From Elmis aenea (Eukaryota; Arthropoda; Insecta; Coleoptera; Elmidae): DNA of 64,000 nt. The notes under the pieces are model-generated. The model saw only the letters and a list, made by a program, of their open reading frames with translations, did no database searches and was not told where the DNA came from. This document shows, piece after piece, positions 48,611 through 59,200 of the stretch; the stretch's first letter is position 1; every line of letters starts with the position of its first letter. The stretch spans positions 2,046,001 to 2,110,000 of the forward strand of contig OX393578.1 in assembly GCA_947652605.1 (NCBI GenBank). The letters are read 5' to 3'. A program made the translations under genes and the position numbers.

Positions 48611-49572
48611 GGACCTTTTTCAGACGGCCGTGGATGATATCAAAAAGTGTTTTATTTACACTTTCTTTACATCGTTGGATGCGCCAGTCTTTTAGCTACA
48701 TTTTAAACACCGAATCAAAATTTTCGGGTCGCCAATAACGGAGTTACGATTTTTTTTGTGAACCGAGATGTTTTTATTTTTGCGAGCGAACTCTCGGCAT
48801 ATTGCCGGACCTTTTTCAGACGGCCGTGGATGATATCAAAAAGTGTTTTATTTGCACTTTCTTTACATCGTTGGATGCGCCAGTCTTTTAGCTACATTTT
48901 AAACACCAAATCAAAATTTTCGGGTGGCCAATAACGGAGTTACGAATTTTTTTGTAAACCGAGATGTTTTTATTTTTGCGAGCGAATTCTCGGCATATTG
49001 CCGGACCTTTTTCAGACGGCCGTGGATGATATCAAAAAGTGTTTTATTTGCACTTTCTTTACATCGTTGGATGCGCCAGTCTTTTAGCTACATTTTAAAC
49101 ACCGAATCAAAATTTTCGGGTCGCTAATAACGGAGTTACGATTTTTTTCGTAGACCGAGATGTTTTTATGTTTGCGAGCGAACTCTCGGCATATTGCCGG
49201 ACCTTTTTCAGACGGCCGTGGATGATATCAAAAAGTGTTTTATTTGCACTTTCTTTACATCGTTGGATGCGCCAGTCTTTTAGCTACATTTTAAACACCG
49301 AATCAAAATTTTCGGGTCGCTAATAACGGAGTTACGATTTTTTTCGTAGACCGAGATGTTTTTATGTTTGCGAGCGAACTCTCGGCATATTGCCGGACCT
49401 TTTTCAGACGGCCGTGGATGATATCAAAAAGTGTTTTATTTGCACTTTCTTTACATCGTTGGATGCGCCAGTCTTTTAGCTACATTTTAAACACCGAATC
49501 AAAATTTTCGGGTCGCTAATAACGGAGTTACGATTTTTTTTGTAGACCGAGATGTTTTTATTTTTGCGAGCG
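48611..49572. repeat. 196-bp tandem satellite, 4.9 copies
   Basis: GGACCTTTTTCAGACGGCCG starts at 48,611, 48,807, 49,003, 49,199 and 49,395, an exact 196-bp period. Units are nearly identical, differing mainly at a few positions (GTGAACC/GTAAACC/GTAGACC, TTTTTATTT/TTTTATGTT). The last unit stops before CTCTCGGCAT. Base composition is distinctly richer in GC than the surrounding DNA. High similarity implies recent amplification. An open frame inside it is an accident of the repeat. Confidence 0.95.
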
Positions 49573-50338
49573 AATTTTTAAAATTTTGAATAACTTTGTA
49601 AATTAAATTTCAAAATAGTTGAGACAAACGGCATTATACTAAGAAAAATAAACTCTATAACCAGTAGCGGACTGGGAAATTCAACCGGCCCGGGAAAAAC
49701 CTGCTAGACCGGCTCCCAAAAAAAGAATGACCCAAAAAAATTTAATTTTAAAATGTTTGTCATATTTAGATAATAATAAAATTATTTCTAAAAAAATTCC
49801 ATGTTCAGTCTCATTATGCTCTAATGAAAGTGAATTAGTAGATTCCTGTGAGCCCGAAAAGCTAAACCCCTTTTTCCAATTAGTTTTACATCTATAATTC
49901 TTTCCAATACTTGCTTGCGTTCAAGAGCATTTTTTTACGTAAGCTACCTTCATTTGAGAATATTAAATCATAAATATCTTTACTTTTAAGTTTAAGCATA
50001 TGCCTATGATACAGACTTCAGTTTTTTTTTTATATGGACTGTGGGCAAATTAAATGGTACCTAGCATTTGTTTTTTGCGAGCAAAATAATTGCAGAATTA
50101 GGTTTTTGTGATCTTTTAACACTAGCAAAAATCTCTACTCTTCCTTCATCATTGTGATCTGAATAACCAATTATGTCATTTCGATTATTAAATATCATTG
50201 TAATAGAAATATTTTTCTAAACATTATACGACCATTACTACAATTTACGTCGGGTTTGGGAACTCTATTACTTTGATGACAATAAAGCATTACTGTTATA
50301 ATTATGTGACAGCATCCGCTGTGAAAGGTGATGGTACA
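49573..50338. other. Intergenic, upstream of the first CSP gene
   Basis: CAGTAGCGGACTGGGAAATT near 49,661, followed by CCGGCCCGGG, resembles the end of an insect DNA transposon, but the other end was not found. The rest is AT-rich promoter-side sequence. Confidence 0.4.
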
Positions 50339-50346
50339 TATAAATA
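50339..50346 (+). promoter_or_regulatory. TATA box of the plus-strand CSP gene
   Basis: TATAAATA lies 30 bp before the chosen ATG (50,376). A transcript starting 25-32 bp downstream would have a very short leader, so either the leader is a few bases long or another start is used. Confidence 0.5.
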
Positions 50347-50375
50347 GAAAGCCTCTAGGACACAACCCCAGTGAA

Positions 50376-52176
50376 ATGGAAAGTTTACAGTGGATAGTAT
50401 TGACCGCTCTGGTTCTCCTAGGACCCCAAGTTTGGTGTCAAAGAGGACTAGCAAGGTCTAATTATGTTGAAAAACAGTTGCTCTGTGCGCTGGATAAAGC
50501 ACCATGCGATATTTTTGGACGGCAAATAAAACGTAATTATATTTTATGATAGAACAAACTTTACTTAGCAATAAATGTTTAAATTACTTGATTCATTTTT
50601 GTCGTAAATAAATGCATGGCTAAATAAAAATTAACTGATCTTATTTCTAAGGAGAATGTCTTAATTATTTTGAATAATGCAGTATAAGAAAATAATCAAC
50701 ATCAAGAGACGATATTCTCAAAACTGGTAAAGATTTCCTTTATACAGGGATTCTCCTTGGACTGATTTTTCTGATCAACTGTATATATTTATATTTATTC
50801 AATGATAATTATTTTTGGTTAATTTTGTTACATTTGTACACTCATTATTGTTAAACTGATTTTGTATTACAACCAAATCACTACGTAAAAATAATAAATA
50901 TTCAATTTCTTAGTAAAGAATTCAGTTGTACAGTTGCTTGAAGTAGTAATTTTCTTACCATGTGGGATATTAAAGAACAATATATTTTTCATTCTGCATT
51001 TTCTACTCCAATAAAATCGATCAGTTAATTTTTATTAAATACAAAGCCAAATTAATTTATACCCCTGATAAAAATGTGCTTTGATAAGGGATAAATTATT
51101 TAAAGTTGTATGTACCAATAAATTTAAAAAATCACTTTTTTCTAGAAAGAATGGCTTCTGGAAGAAAATCTGTACCGACTTTGAAACTCTCAGCTCTGCG
51201 TCAGTAGATTATTATTTTAATTATCTACCACTCACATGCAGATAAATAAACAATAATTATCCACTGATGTAGAGACGAGAGTCTCGAAACAGGTATAGAT
51301 TTTCTTCAAGGGGCGATTCCTAACAGAAAAATGGTAAGGTAGTTTTTGATTAAATTGATATGTATCTTTACGAACTTTGTTTTTTTTCTGTTTAATATTT
51401 TATGAGGTTTTTTAATTTAAAAAAACGAGATTTTTGCTGGTTTAAAACAGGTCTTTCAGAGTAACTGTTTCAAAAACATTTCCAATATGCAATGTTTTTG
51501 AAAACGTTAAATTAGAAGACCTGTTTTAAACCAGCAAAATTATCTTTTATTAGAAAACCTTACACCTATGCATATACTTTGTTTAAATTCACGTCACGCT
51601 GTTTTTAACAAAATTAAAACCCACTACTCGGGGCAATGTTGTGAAATTTAGATAAAAAAGGACAGGAATGTGTACCTAGAATGATTATCAGCCGAACCAA
51701 ATGTTTTAGGATAAATTATACTAGAACTTCTAGTCTAGAAGCTGCATTTGTATAAAGTGTTTTATATTTTCGCAGGTAAGCTCTGGGTTTGGTTTTTTCA
51801 TTGCTTTTTTATCCATAAAATTGCAAGTTTCTATTCTGTAATCAGTGAAAAAGACATTAATATTATCTGAAAGTGTAAGTGGAGTCATGCAATGGATAGC
51901 AAACCTTTTTGTTCTCTAGAAAGCGTTAAGGAGTTAAACTTTCTCGTTTAAGCTAGGTTAGTTAAGATTAACTAACAGTGTTGCTTTTTTGCAGAGGCTC
52001 TTCCAGAGATAATAGGCAAAAATTGTGCTACGTGTGACCAGCGACAACTAGCAAATGCAGGGCGAATTGCTCGTTTCGTCCAAACCCAGTATCCAGAGGC
52101 TTGGGCAGCGCTGGTCCAAAAGTATACGCCCAAAAATATCGATCTCAGAAGAGGGCAAGAAGAAAATCAACGATAA
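50376..52176 (+). CDS. Chemosensory protein (CSP/OS-D family), two exons
   Basis: Exons are 50376-50532 and 51995-52176, 112 residues. Residues 1-21 form a signal peptide (MESLQWIVLTALVLLGPQVW then C). The four family cysteines are present with canonical spacing C-x6-C-x18-C-x2-C (CALDKAPC ... NCATC). The intron falls one base after the Lys codon of GRQIK, the conserved CSP intron site (AAA C|GT...AG|AG). The N-terminal part between signal and first Cys is shorter than usual and lacks the common YTTKYDN-type start, so this is a divergent member. The C-terminal half retains the helix with YPEAWAALVQKY. CSPs are soluble secreted carriers of small hydrophobic molecules. The upstream in-frame ATG at 50,328 precedes the TATA box and was not chosen. 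Confidence 0.9.
50689..50740 (+). repeat. Short dispersed motif, copy 1 (in CSP intron)
   Basis: AATAATCAACATCAAGAGAC...TCTCAAAACTGGTAAAGATTT matches the motif at 51,255-51,310 and 63,719-63,770. Confidence 0.5.
51160..51315. repeat. Inverted pair of a dispersed motif of about 55 bp (in CSP intron)
   Basis: The left arm (51,163-51,215, GAAGAAAATCTGTACCGACT...) and the right arm (51,255-51,310, ending CAGGTATAGATTTTCTTC) are inverted copies at about 80% identity. Both match the copies at 50,689 and 63,719. It is probably a fold-back MITE or its remnant. Confidence 0.6.
51432..51539. repeat. Hairpin-forming inverted repeat (in CSP intron)
   Basis: The 23-bp arms are perfect: TTTTGCTGGTTTAAAACAGG at 51,432 against its complement ending at 51,539. 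The pairing continues inward with CAAAAACATT/AATGTTTTTG around a loop of about 10 bases (TCCAATATGC). It may be a small fold-back element, or the precursor of a small RNA if transcribed. Confidence 0.7.
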
Positions 52177-52188
52177 AAAGCAATTGAG

Positions 52189-52194
52189 AATAAA
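52189..52194 (+). terminator. Polyadenylation signal AATAAA of the plus-strand CSP gene
   Basis: AATAAA starts 12 nt past the stop codon, in GAGAATAAATTT. Confidence 0.6.
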
Positions 52195-52364
52195 TTTTAA
52201 CGTTTGTAGCATACCAAAGTAGTAGAAATGGAAGTATGAAACATATTTTCACGGGGCAAAGTTATTGTGAATCGTTTTGCTCTTCGATTAGGCCAGTTCT
52301 GGTGGATAACCTATAAATAATCTGGAAATTTAATGTTATAATTATGAAGAAAACTGTTTTTAAG

Positions 52365-52369
52365 AAAAA
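52365..52369 (-). terminator. RNA polymerase III terminator of tRNA-Ile
   Basis: A run of five T on the minus strand lies seven bases after the tRNA 3' end. Confidence 0.6.
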
Positions 52370-52376
52370 GATTCGT

Positions 52377-52449
52377 GGCCCATGGGGGGATCGAACCCAC
52401 GACCTTCGCGTTATTAGCACGACGCTCTAACCAACTGAGCTAATGGGCC
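52377..52449 (-). tRNA. tRNA-Ile, anticodon AAU
   Basis: The minus strand folds as a full cloverleaf: acceptor GGCCCAT/ATGGGCC, D arm GCTC-AGTTGGTTA-GAGC, anticodon arm TCGTG-CTAATAA-CGCGA (anticodon AAT), variable AGGTC, T arm GTGGG-TTCGATC-CCCCC. There is no intron, and the internal A and B boxes (TAGCTCAGTTGG, GGTTCGATCC) are intact. One T-stem pair is mismatched (U opposite C where CCCAC would be expected). It lies between two convergent CSP genes. Confidence 0.93.
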
Positions 52450-53042
52450 GTACTTACCCACAATCTTATCAATATGTTTCACAGAGTGTAGAAAGTATAT
52501 GTAATTTATAGATAGAAATAGAATTTAAACTGTTTTAAATAGCTAAGGTTTTATTAAACGAATGAACTCAAGAATATATTTATTTCTGAATGGTTTTTGT
52601 GGAAGCTGTCCTCTGAGTTCTGCTCACTAATATAGTCAAAAAAAAAGAAGCTTGATCAATGTTGTACCAGTTAAAAATTACATAAAAATAAAGCAAATTA
52701 AAGCTGATTTCAACGTTTGGGCCTAAGATGCCTAATTTGTAAAGGTATATATAACATTGGCTTCCTAAATAATCCTAATTATTTTACGTAAATATGGATA
52801 AAATTGCAATTAACATATTTTTGACAATTATAACATAAAGAGAATAAAAAATGAATTCAATGGCAAAGTTTGCTTTAAATAAGCTACTAAAAAAAGTTGC
52901 CTCAGTGATGTAAAATACCCAATTAGTAAGTGATTTATGAACTAAATATATATTTATATTATTTCTTTAATTTAAAAGTTTGAAACATATTTTTTTGCTG
53001 TTTAGAGCAATTTTTTCCCTGTGTGTAAATAAAACCTCGACA
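52450..53042. other. Intergenic between tRNA-Ile and the minus-strand CSP gene
   Basis: AT-rich; no feature seen besides the CSP polyadenylation signal at its end. Confidence 0.5.
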
Positions 53043-53048
53043 TTTATT
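53043..53048 (-). terminator. Polyadenylation signal AATAAA of the minus-strand CSP gene
   Basis: AATAAA on the minus strand lies about 70 nt beyond the stop codon at 53,115. Confidence 0.5.
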
Positions 53049-53114
53049 AACAAACTTTGTAATATGCGTAAAAATATAACTTAAAAATTAAGTACAGTCA
53101 TTTGAAACTTAAAT

Positions 53115-55314
53115 CTATTGCTTCTCTTCAAAAAAATGTTCGTAACGTGTTTTGTAATCGCCTTTTGGGTCGAATTTCTTTGACAGTCTTTCCCAATCTT
53201 TGACTCTCTTCTGTATAAGATGTTTTATAACTCTATCTGCAGCTTTCTTCTGATTCTCGTTGCATTTGGTACATCCAGTTTGTAATGCATCAGGTAGAGT
53301 CTCTGGAAAATAATTAATATTAGTAAACAGTTTTTGAAAATAGTTCTATAGTCACAAAATTTAAAGCGATACATATCTAACTTTATTAGTTTTAATAGCA
53401 CTCAAAACTGCCCTTAAATTTTTTTTTAAGTATTTGCAAGGGACTTATTTTAATAAAAATTATAAATGTCTGCATTGTTTTCAAAAATTGTACACGCACT
53501 ATAAGCAGTGTATATATACATTCAGTTCGTTCAAAAATTATTTAAAAGTATCTGGACTTGCAATTTTGTTGGCAAAATTTGAAAATTTTGCAGTTGATCA
53601 CATATTTTCTTAAAATTTCTTTTACATACAAAATCTCCAAAGATTTTTCGCACCGAATCAAATTCGTATTATTCGAAAACCTATTGTTGTTATGTGTGTG
53701 TATTAATTGTACAATACTTACAATTAGGTATTTATCTCCAATTATTTAGCATTGCGTGAAATAATTTGTTTATTTATTTAATTTCTATACCTGATTTTCT
53801 TTGCATATTGCTAAAATTATGAAATCGTTATAGTTACATATCCCACAACAAACTTCAGATTTGTTTAATTCATTCAATGCTGCAACCATTATATTGGCAG
53901 ACAAGAAAGTGCTATAAATAAATTATTTATGGTTGCCAATTATTGGGGTCATTGGCCTGAAGTTTGTCTCATAATCATTGCTTTTACTGTTTTTGTTAAT
54001 GCATCCACACATCTCTTAACGATATTTGAACATTAATCGATATTTTTAGGCTTAACAAAATAAGAGAAAGTTCACAGAGAAAGTTGATAAGTAACTATAT
54101 TGGTGTATATCAGGCGTCGATTGTTACAAAACGGAATGGAAGAATCGAGGCACTAATGCATTTTGTTTGTTTATTTGTTTATTACATCACTGGCAGACTC
54201 TTGTTACGTGAAATGTGTCGTCAACAATTGCCTCTTTGCATTTAAATGAATTTTATCTATTGTCGGTTAATACTTTGGCGGTAACGTTAATTTTGCTGAA
54301 ATTTTATCTGGTTTAAAATTGGGAGAAATCTTATGCAGATTTTGTGAAACTTAAGAAATCAAGTTTGAGACAATTTTAATCTCTTTAAAAAAAAAAATCA
54401 GTATTGGTTGTTCAGTGAAAATGACGTTTAAAAGGATAATTTAACGGTAACAGAGGGTGGCAATTACCTACTATTTTGCATACCATAACTGTCAACAAAT
54501 TTGGGCAGAATAACAAACCAATTTTAATATGTCGAAAATTAACACAGTGTATTTACTAACACAAATATCTTTTCAACTATGACCTATATAAAAAAAAGTT
54601 GTAAATGGGTAAGGAAAAATCCTTACCCTCTTCTATAGACAACCCATTTTCAATATAAATTTATGGTTCTACAAAAACGTTTTGCAGTTTTTTTGTGAAC
54701 ATTATCAAAGCAAAGTTTTGTCGAAGCCAAATCAAGAATTAACATATTGTAATGCGAATTAAATTCCTTAAAATCATTGACTTCTTTTAAATCTGCAGAT
54801 TAAATCCATCCCAGTTAAAAATAACCAGTGTTGAATATTTTGCATACAAAATAACTTACATCAAGAAAAGTCCAATATATCCTGTTTAATTAAAGGCAAA
54901 ATTTCAATCAGATTATAAAAAAGCATTCACTCAAAACTCTACCAAAATATAATTAAGGTTTCCTGTTAGTGCAATCGTTAATGTTTTCTGTAAATGGCAA
55001 AGAGTAATTCTTTTGTCATTGTTGTAAAGTGATGATAAACTTTGCAGGTTTTTTTGGGTTAATTTTTAATTCCTATAGTGCTATTTAAGTAAAATTGGAT
55101 TGGTCTTGTGAAAATTTAACTTACTCCTTAATTCTCGTCCTTCGGAGGTGCATGGGCCTTCCTCCATCAAGCACTTGATGTAATTCGTCAAAATCCTATC
55201 ATTGGTCAAAATTCTGTCAACATCTACATTGTCGTACTTGGTGGTGTATCTATCAGCAGCCAAACTTAGTGCCGCAATGGTGCACAACACCAGCACAACA
55301 CTTAACACCTTCAT
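53115..55314 (-). CDS. Chemosensory protein (CSP/OS-D family), two exons, typical member
   Basis: Exons are 55314-55125 and 53302-53115, 125 residues. Residues 1-20 form a signal peptide (MKVLSVVLVLCTIAALSLAA). The mature start DRYTTKYDNVDVDRIL is the classic CSP N-terminus. Cysteines follow C-x6-C-x18-C-x2-C (CLMEEGPC ... GCTKC). The intron sits one base after the Arg codon of ELR, the conserved family position; splice sites are A|GTAAGT and CCAG|AG. The C-terminal part (DWERLSKKFDPKGDYKTRYE) is standard. A TATA box at 55,359-55,352 precedes the ATG by 37 bp. Function by family: secreted alpha-helical carrier of hydrophobic ligands. The 1.8-kb intron holds no other gene. Confidence 0.95.
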
Positions 55315-55351
55315 TGTAATACGTAAGAGTGCTTCTTGATTTGGTGGAACG

Positions 55352-55359
55352 TATATATA
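55352..55359 (-). promoter_or_regulatory. TATA box of the minus-strand CSP gene
   Basis: TATATATA on the minus strand lies 37 bp before the start codon, which implies a leader of about 10 nt. Confidence 0.55.
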
Positions 55360-55379
55360 CTCCGAGATACAAAGGGTGA

Positions 55380-56855
55380 TGAAGAAAGTAATTTGGTCAC
55401 GTGATTCTACTAGAAAAGTGACAAGACTAGAATTTGAATGCCCGTATCTTATGGACTGACCCACATATAGCTTCAAGAAGTCGTAGCTTCTAAGAGCACG
55501 TACATGCTCGAAGGACTTCGTCTGATCAGAATTTTTGTGTTTGATTATGCACGCGTAATTACGTTTTTAACGAGATTAAAATAATGCTCTTGCATATTAA
55601 TAATGACACAATACAATAAACAATAAGGAAGATACTAGAAGTACCCATAAATATTTTAATCTAAATGAAGGTTGTTAAGTATATCTTGTTGTACCTTGAT
55701 GGCGTCCAAATATATCCAAATAGGCCTCATCTTTGTTTATTATTGGAGCAAATTTTGTGCTTCGTGTGTCACAGCTTTCGTTTTTTTTAAAATATGATAT
55801 GCTCTTAAAAAAAAGTAACATAAAAAAATTAGAAATATATTTGCACAGGCATAAATATATTCAACAAAAATAAGTTTGTTTAAAGATAACTCCCAGAATC
55901 AAGTAAACTGACTCTCTAAACACAGTTTTTTTTTAGACGTGAGTTACCTAACTGTTAACCAGAAGGAGGATATCCAGCGGAAGAAATATCTGGGTTTTTA
56001 CATAAGGAACATTTCTATAATCACCTAAAAGTATTTCTGAGAACCAACAGCAAGTACTGCTACTTATGATAACTTTCATTTTCTGCGCATATAATTTAGA
56101 ATATTATTAATGTGAATGCATGTAATTAAAATCGTTGCATTGGTTTGGATCATTAAGCAATTGTAAGTGAACAAACTTTTGTGATTTCTAAGAAGTAGAA
56201 CTCTACACAGTTTTGAAGCATGGCATATTTAATTCATTTTAGTGGTTAATTTCCAAAATTAATACATAACACTAACGTTAAAAAATCACTTACCTTATTT
56301 ATAAGAACAATCGCTTTTTAAAAAATATGCATACTAGTTGAAACACTAGTCCAAGATTTCTTACTTTTTAAACTGGTGTTTTTACCTCTATTTTGTTTAA
56401 AAACAATTTTTTCAGCTCTTTAAAGTTAAAAAAAAATCATATTGCATCGCTTTTTGGCAAAAATGTTAAAGTTTTGTAATGTTCTTTACATTTTCTGATA
56501 TTGTAAGTCATTCTACGCAATACATTTCTAAAGTAAGTTTAAGCAAAACGAATTAAAACAATTTTAACAGCTCTTCAAAATTTTATGAAAAGTTTTAAGT
56601 GTATACACATATAAGCTTGCATTTTTTTGGACAAAAATTCAAAAGTTCTGTATAGTCTTTATTGTTATATTAGATATCCTTAGCAATGCATTTTTACCTA
56701 AAGTTGAGTTGTATGTTTAGCTAGTATGTTGGGTTGGTTGCCTTACCCACGGAGTATCTAGTAGATTGTCGTGAAGTTAATGATAAAAACTATCTTACTT
56801 TTTTTTGTTTACTGTTTTTATTGAGAAGTATAGAGAATGTAGACTGATTGATAAA
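55380..56855. other. Intergenic with inverted copies of the 170-bp family
   Basis: Positions 56,400-56,720 hold two diverged copies in inverted orientation. CAGCTCTTTAAAG (56,415) and CAGCTCTTCAAAA (56,568) mark the units, each ending in a CAATACATTTCTA / CAATGCATTTTTA phrase. The remainder is unremarkable. Confidence 0.45.
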
Positions 56856-56859
56856 ATCA

Positions 56860-57175
56860 GTAAATAAAAAATTCGAAATAACCTAGGAGTAACAGATATA
56901 AAGAAAAAGATGGAGATGAATCAATTAAGATGACTTGGACATCTACTACGCGTGCCAGAAAGTAGACACGCGAAAATAGAATGGAAAAAGAAGATGTAGG
57001 GAAAAAGAAATAGGGGAAGACGAAGACCCGAAGACCAAGAATAAAATGGAAAAAGAAGTGAGGCAGAGACTAGAAGAAAAAGGAGTCAGCTGGAGAGATG
57101 TGCCACAATTAGCTAACGATAGGAAGGAGTAGAGTGACAGCACAGAAATAGAAAAGCATAAGAAGAAGAAAAAGT
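56860..57175 (+). pseudogene. LINE 3' fragment (reverse transcriptase C-terminus)
   Basis: With stops and frameshifts the plus strand reads NNLGVTDIKKKMEMNQLR, then LGHLLRVPESRHAKIEW, then GRRRP and a Gln/Glu/Arg-rich tail. This is the end of an insect LINE reverse transcriptase. It finishes in an (AAG)n-like tail at about 57,160. The same family occurs inverted at 58.63-59.2 kb. Confidence 0.7.
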
Positions 57176-57179
57176 TATA

Positions 57180-58620
57180 GTAAAGGATTAATTTTTAACA
57201 TTTATTGATCACACAATATTTTTTAATAATGTTTAAACTGTCTAGACAAAAGTAATGTAGGTATAATACATAGAATACAAGTAATAACTAATTGTTTTTT
57301 TGGTTGGTCTCAAAATTTAATTTTAGAACTTATAAGTAACAAAAAAATAATCCTATTACGTAATCAATACTGTAAGTAATATATTATTAATCAAAAAACT
57401 AATTTGAAATATTTCTGCGCTCATTAGAATACTTATTGGCGCTATTAAATCTAATTATAGTTATTATTAATTACGTAGCTTCTATTTGACTGATGATTGT
57501 TAACGTCAATTGAACAAGATTAATTTTTTCCGAGAACTAAACTTTTCCAGGATTTTCCGAGTCAAGTGTTCATTAACTTTTGCTGTTTTTTTACCGTTTC
57601 GAGTACGGTTCGTGCTTTTTAAGAACGACGAATCTTGCAATTGAATAAAATTAAATTGGTAGCCTTGTACTTTATTTGACATTGCAACCTGGCTATTATT
57701 TTAAGAGCCGCCATTTCTAAGGTCATGGATATCTTGCATACATGCGGAATGTTTTAAATATTTTACGTTCCGGATACGAATTGCGAAGTAATTTTTTGTT
57801 TGGTTGTTGAAGATGAACCAAAGTGAAAAAATTGCAGAACTGATTGGTTGATTCGCGAGTTATAAAAATAAAATTTAATAGCTAGTCATATGTGCTAAAT
57901 TAAAATGGAAATAATTGTTTTTGGTACACGCGCAGGATAAAGTAAGAATCCAATTTATACTCCAGTACACTGTCCATTGTTCAAGTTCATTCTTTTTTTT
58001 TTTTTTTTTTAATATAATTGTTCTGCTGTTTAACTTGTCTATAAATAGGCAAATTTAAAAAAAAAACAGAATCACTACGTTAAACGAGCGAATAATTTTA
58101 ATTATCGTAAATTCTAACAATATAATCTTAAAACAACAAGAGTCACAATGTGATATTAACATTAAACAACAAATATGTTTATTAGCATGCAACCAAAGCT
58201 AGCCTTTTAATTGTTGTAAATTTCGAATAAACAGGATGTCCTAGTGTTATTTGCACTCTGATTATCTCTTTTATTTTTTGAAATGCTCAAACAAATCGTA
58301 TATATCACTGAATGTTGCACGAAATGCCATAATATTAATTTAAAATTTAAGATTTATTAAAAGACGTTTCTAAACTTTTGTTTGATGAACATGGTGTGAT
58401 TTTAAGTCAAAATCAGATAGTTTTTTATCTTATATTTAAGTCATAAAAACTGTTTGTCTAAACATGATGTAGGTACCTAAATAAAATTTGTAGCAACAAT
58501 TTTTGGGTTTTTAAAATAAAGTTGAATAGATCTGTACGATCAACTTTTAAATCCAAAAAAGTTTATACCAATAGTTTCTCATGCTAAAATGTTATTTTCA
58601 TAAACTACTAATACTTTTAC
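57180..58620. other. Sequence between two inverted LINE fragments
   Basis: AT-rich with a 17-bp T run at 57,994-58,010. A tag ACAGGATGTCCTAG lies near 58,233. No gene seen. Confidence 0.45.
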
Positions 58621-58626
58621 TTCTTG

Positions 58627-59200
58627 CCTTCTTAATCGGTTCTTCTTGTACCTTATGGTATCGAGGTATGCTTTTCTGTTTCTGTATTAAGTTTCTTCAC
58701 TCCTGCCTCTCGTTAGCTAATTGTGGCACATCTCTCTATTTTATCTTCTTCTCTTCTTAACTGGTTCTTCTTGTACCTTTCGGTGTCGAGGTATGCTATT
58801 CTATTTCTGTGTTGTTTCTCCACTCCCGCCTATCGTTAGTTAATTGTGGCACATCTCTCCAGCTGACTCCTTTTTCTTCTAGTCTCTGCCTCACTTCTTT
58901 TTCCATTTTATTCTTGGTCTTCCTCTATTTCTTTTTCCCTCCATCTTCATATTCCATCCTATTTTCGCGTATCTACTTTCTGGCATGCGTAATAGATGTC
59001 CAAGCCAACTTAATTGGTTCGTCTCCATCTTTTACTTGATATCTGTTACTCCTAGGTTTTTCGAATTTTTTCGTTACTGTTTTTATTGATTAGTCGACAT
59101 CCCTCTATTCTTCTCAGAAATCTCATTTCCTGTGCCTGTATTCTTTGTTTTTGTTTTTGTGTTAATGTCCAAGTTTCTGAACTGTGCTTGAGAATGGGTA
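58627..59200 (-). pseudogene. LINE 3' fragment, inverted relative to the one at 57 kb
   Basis: The minus strand covers the same C-terminal block as the 57-kb fragment (EMRFLRRI..., then LGHLLRMPES, then Glu/Lys/Arg-rich) and extends further upstream to a SETWTL-like segment near 59,190. The distal part is duplicated in tandem: GGTTCTTCTTGTACCTT recurs at 58,638 and 58,763 (period 125 bp). Frameshifts abolish function. Confidence 0.7.

Noticed and set aside
48924..49127. 67-codon frame in the 196-bp satellite
   Set aside because: It depends on one unit's variant bases and is interrupted in the others.
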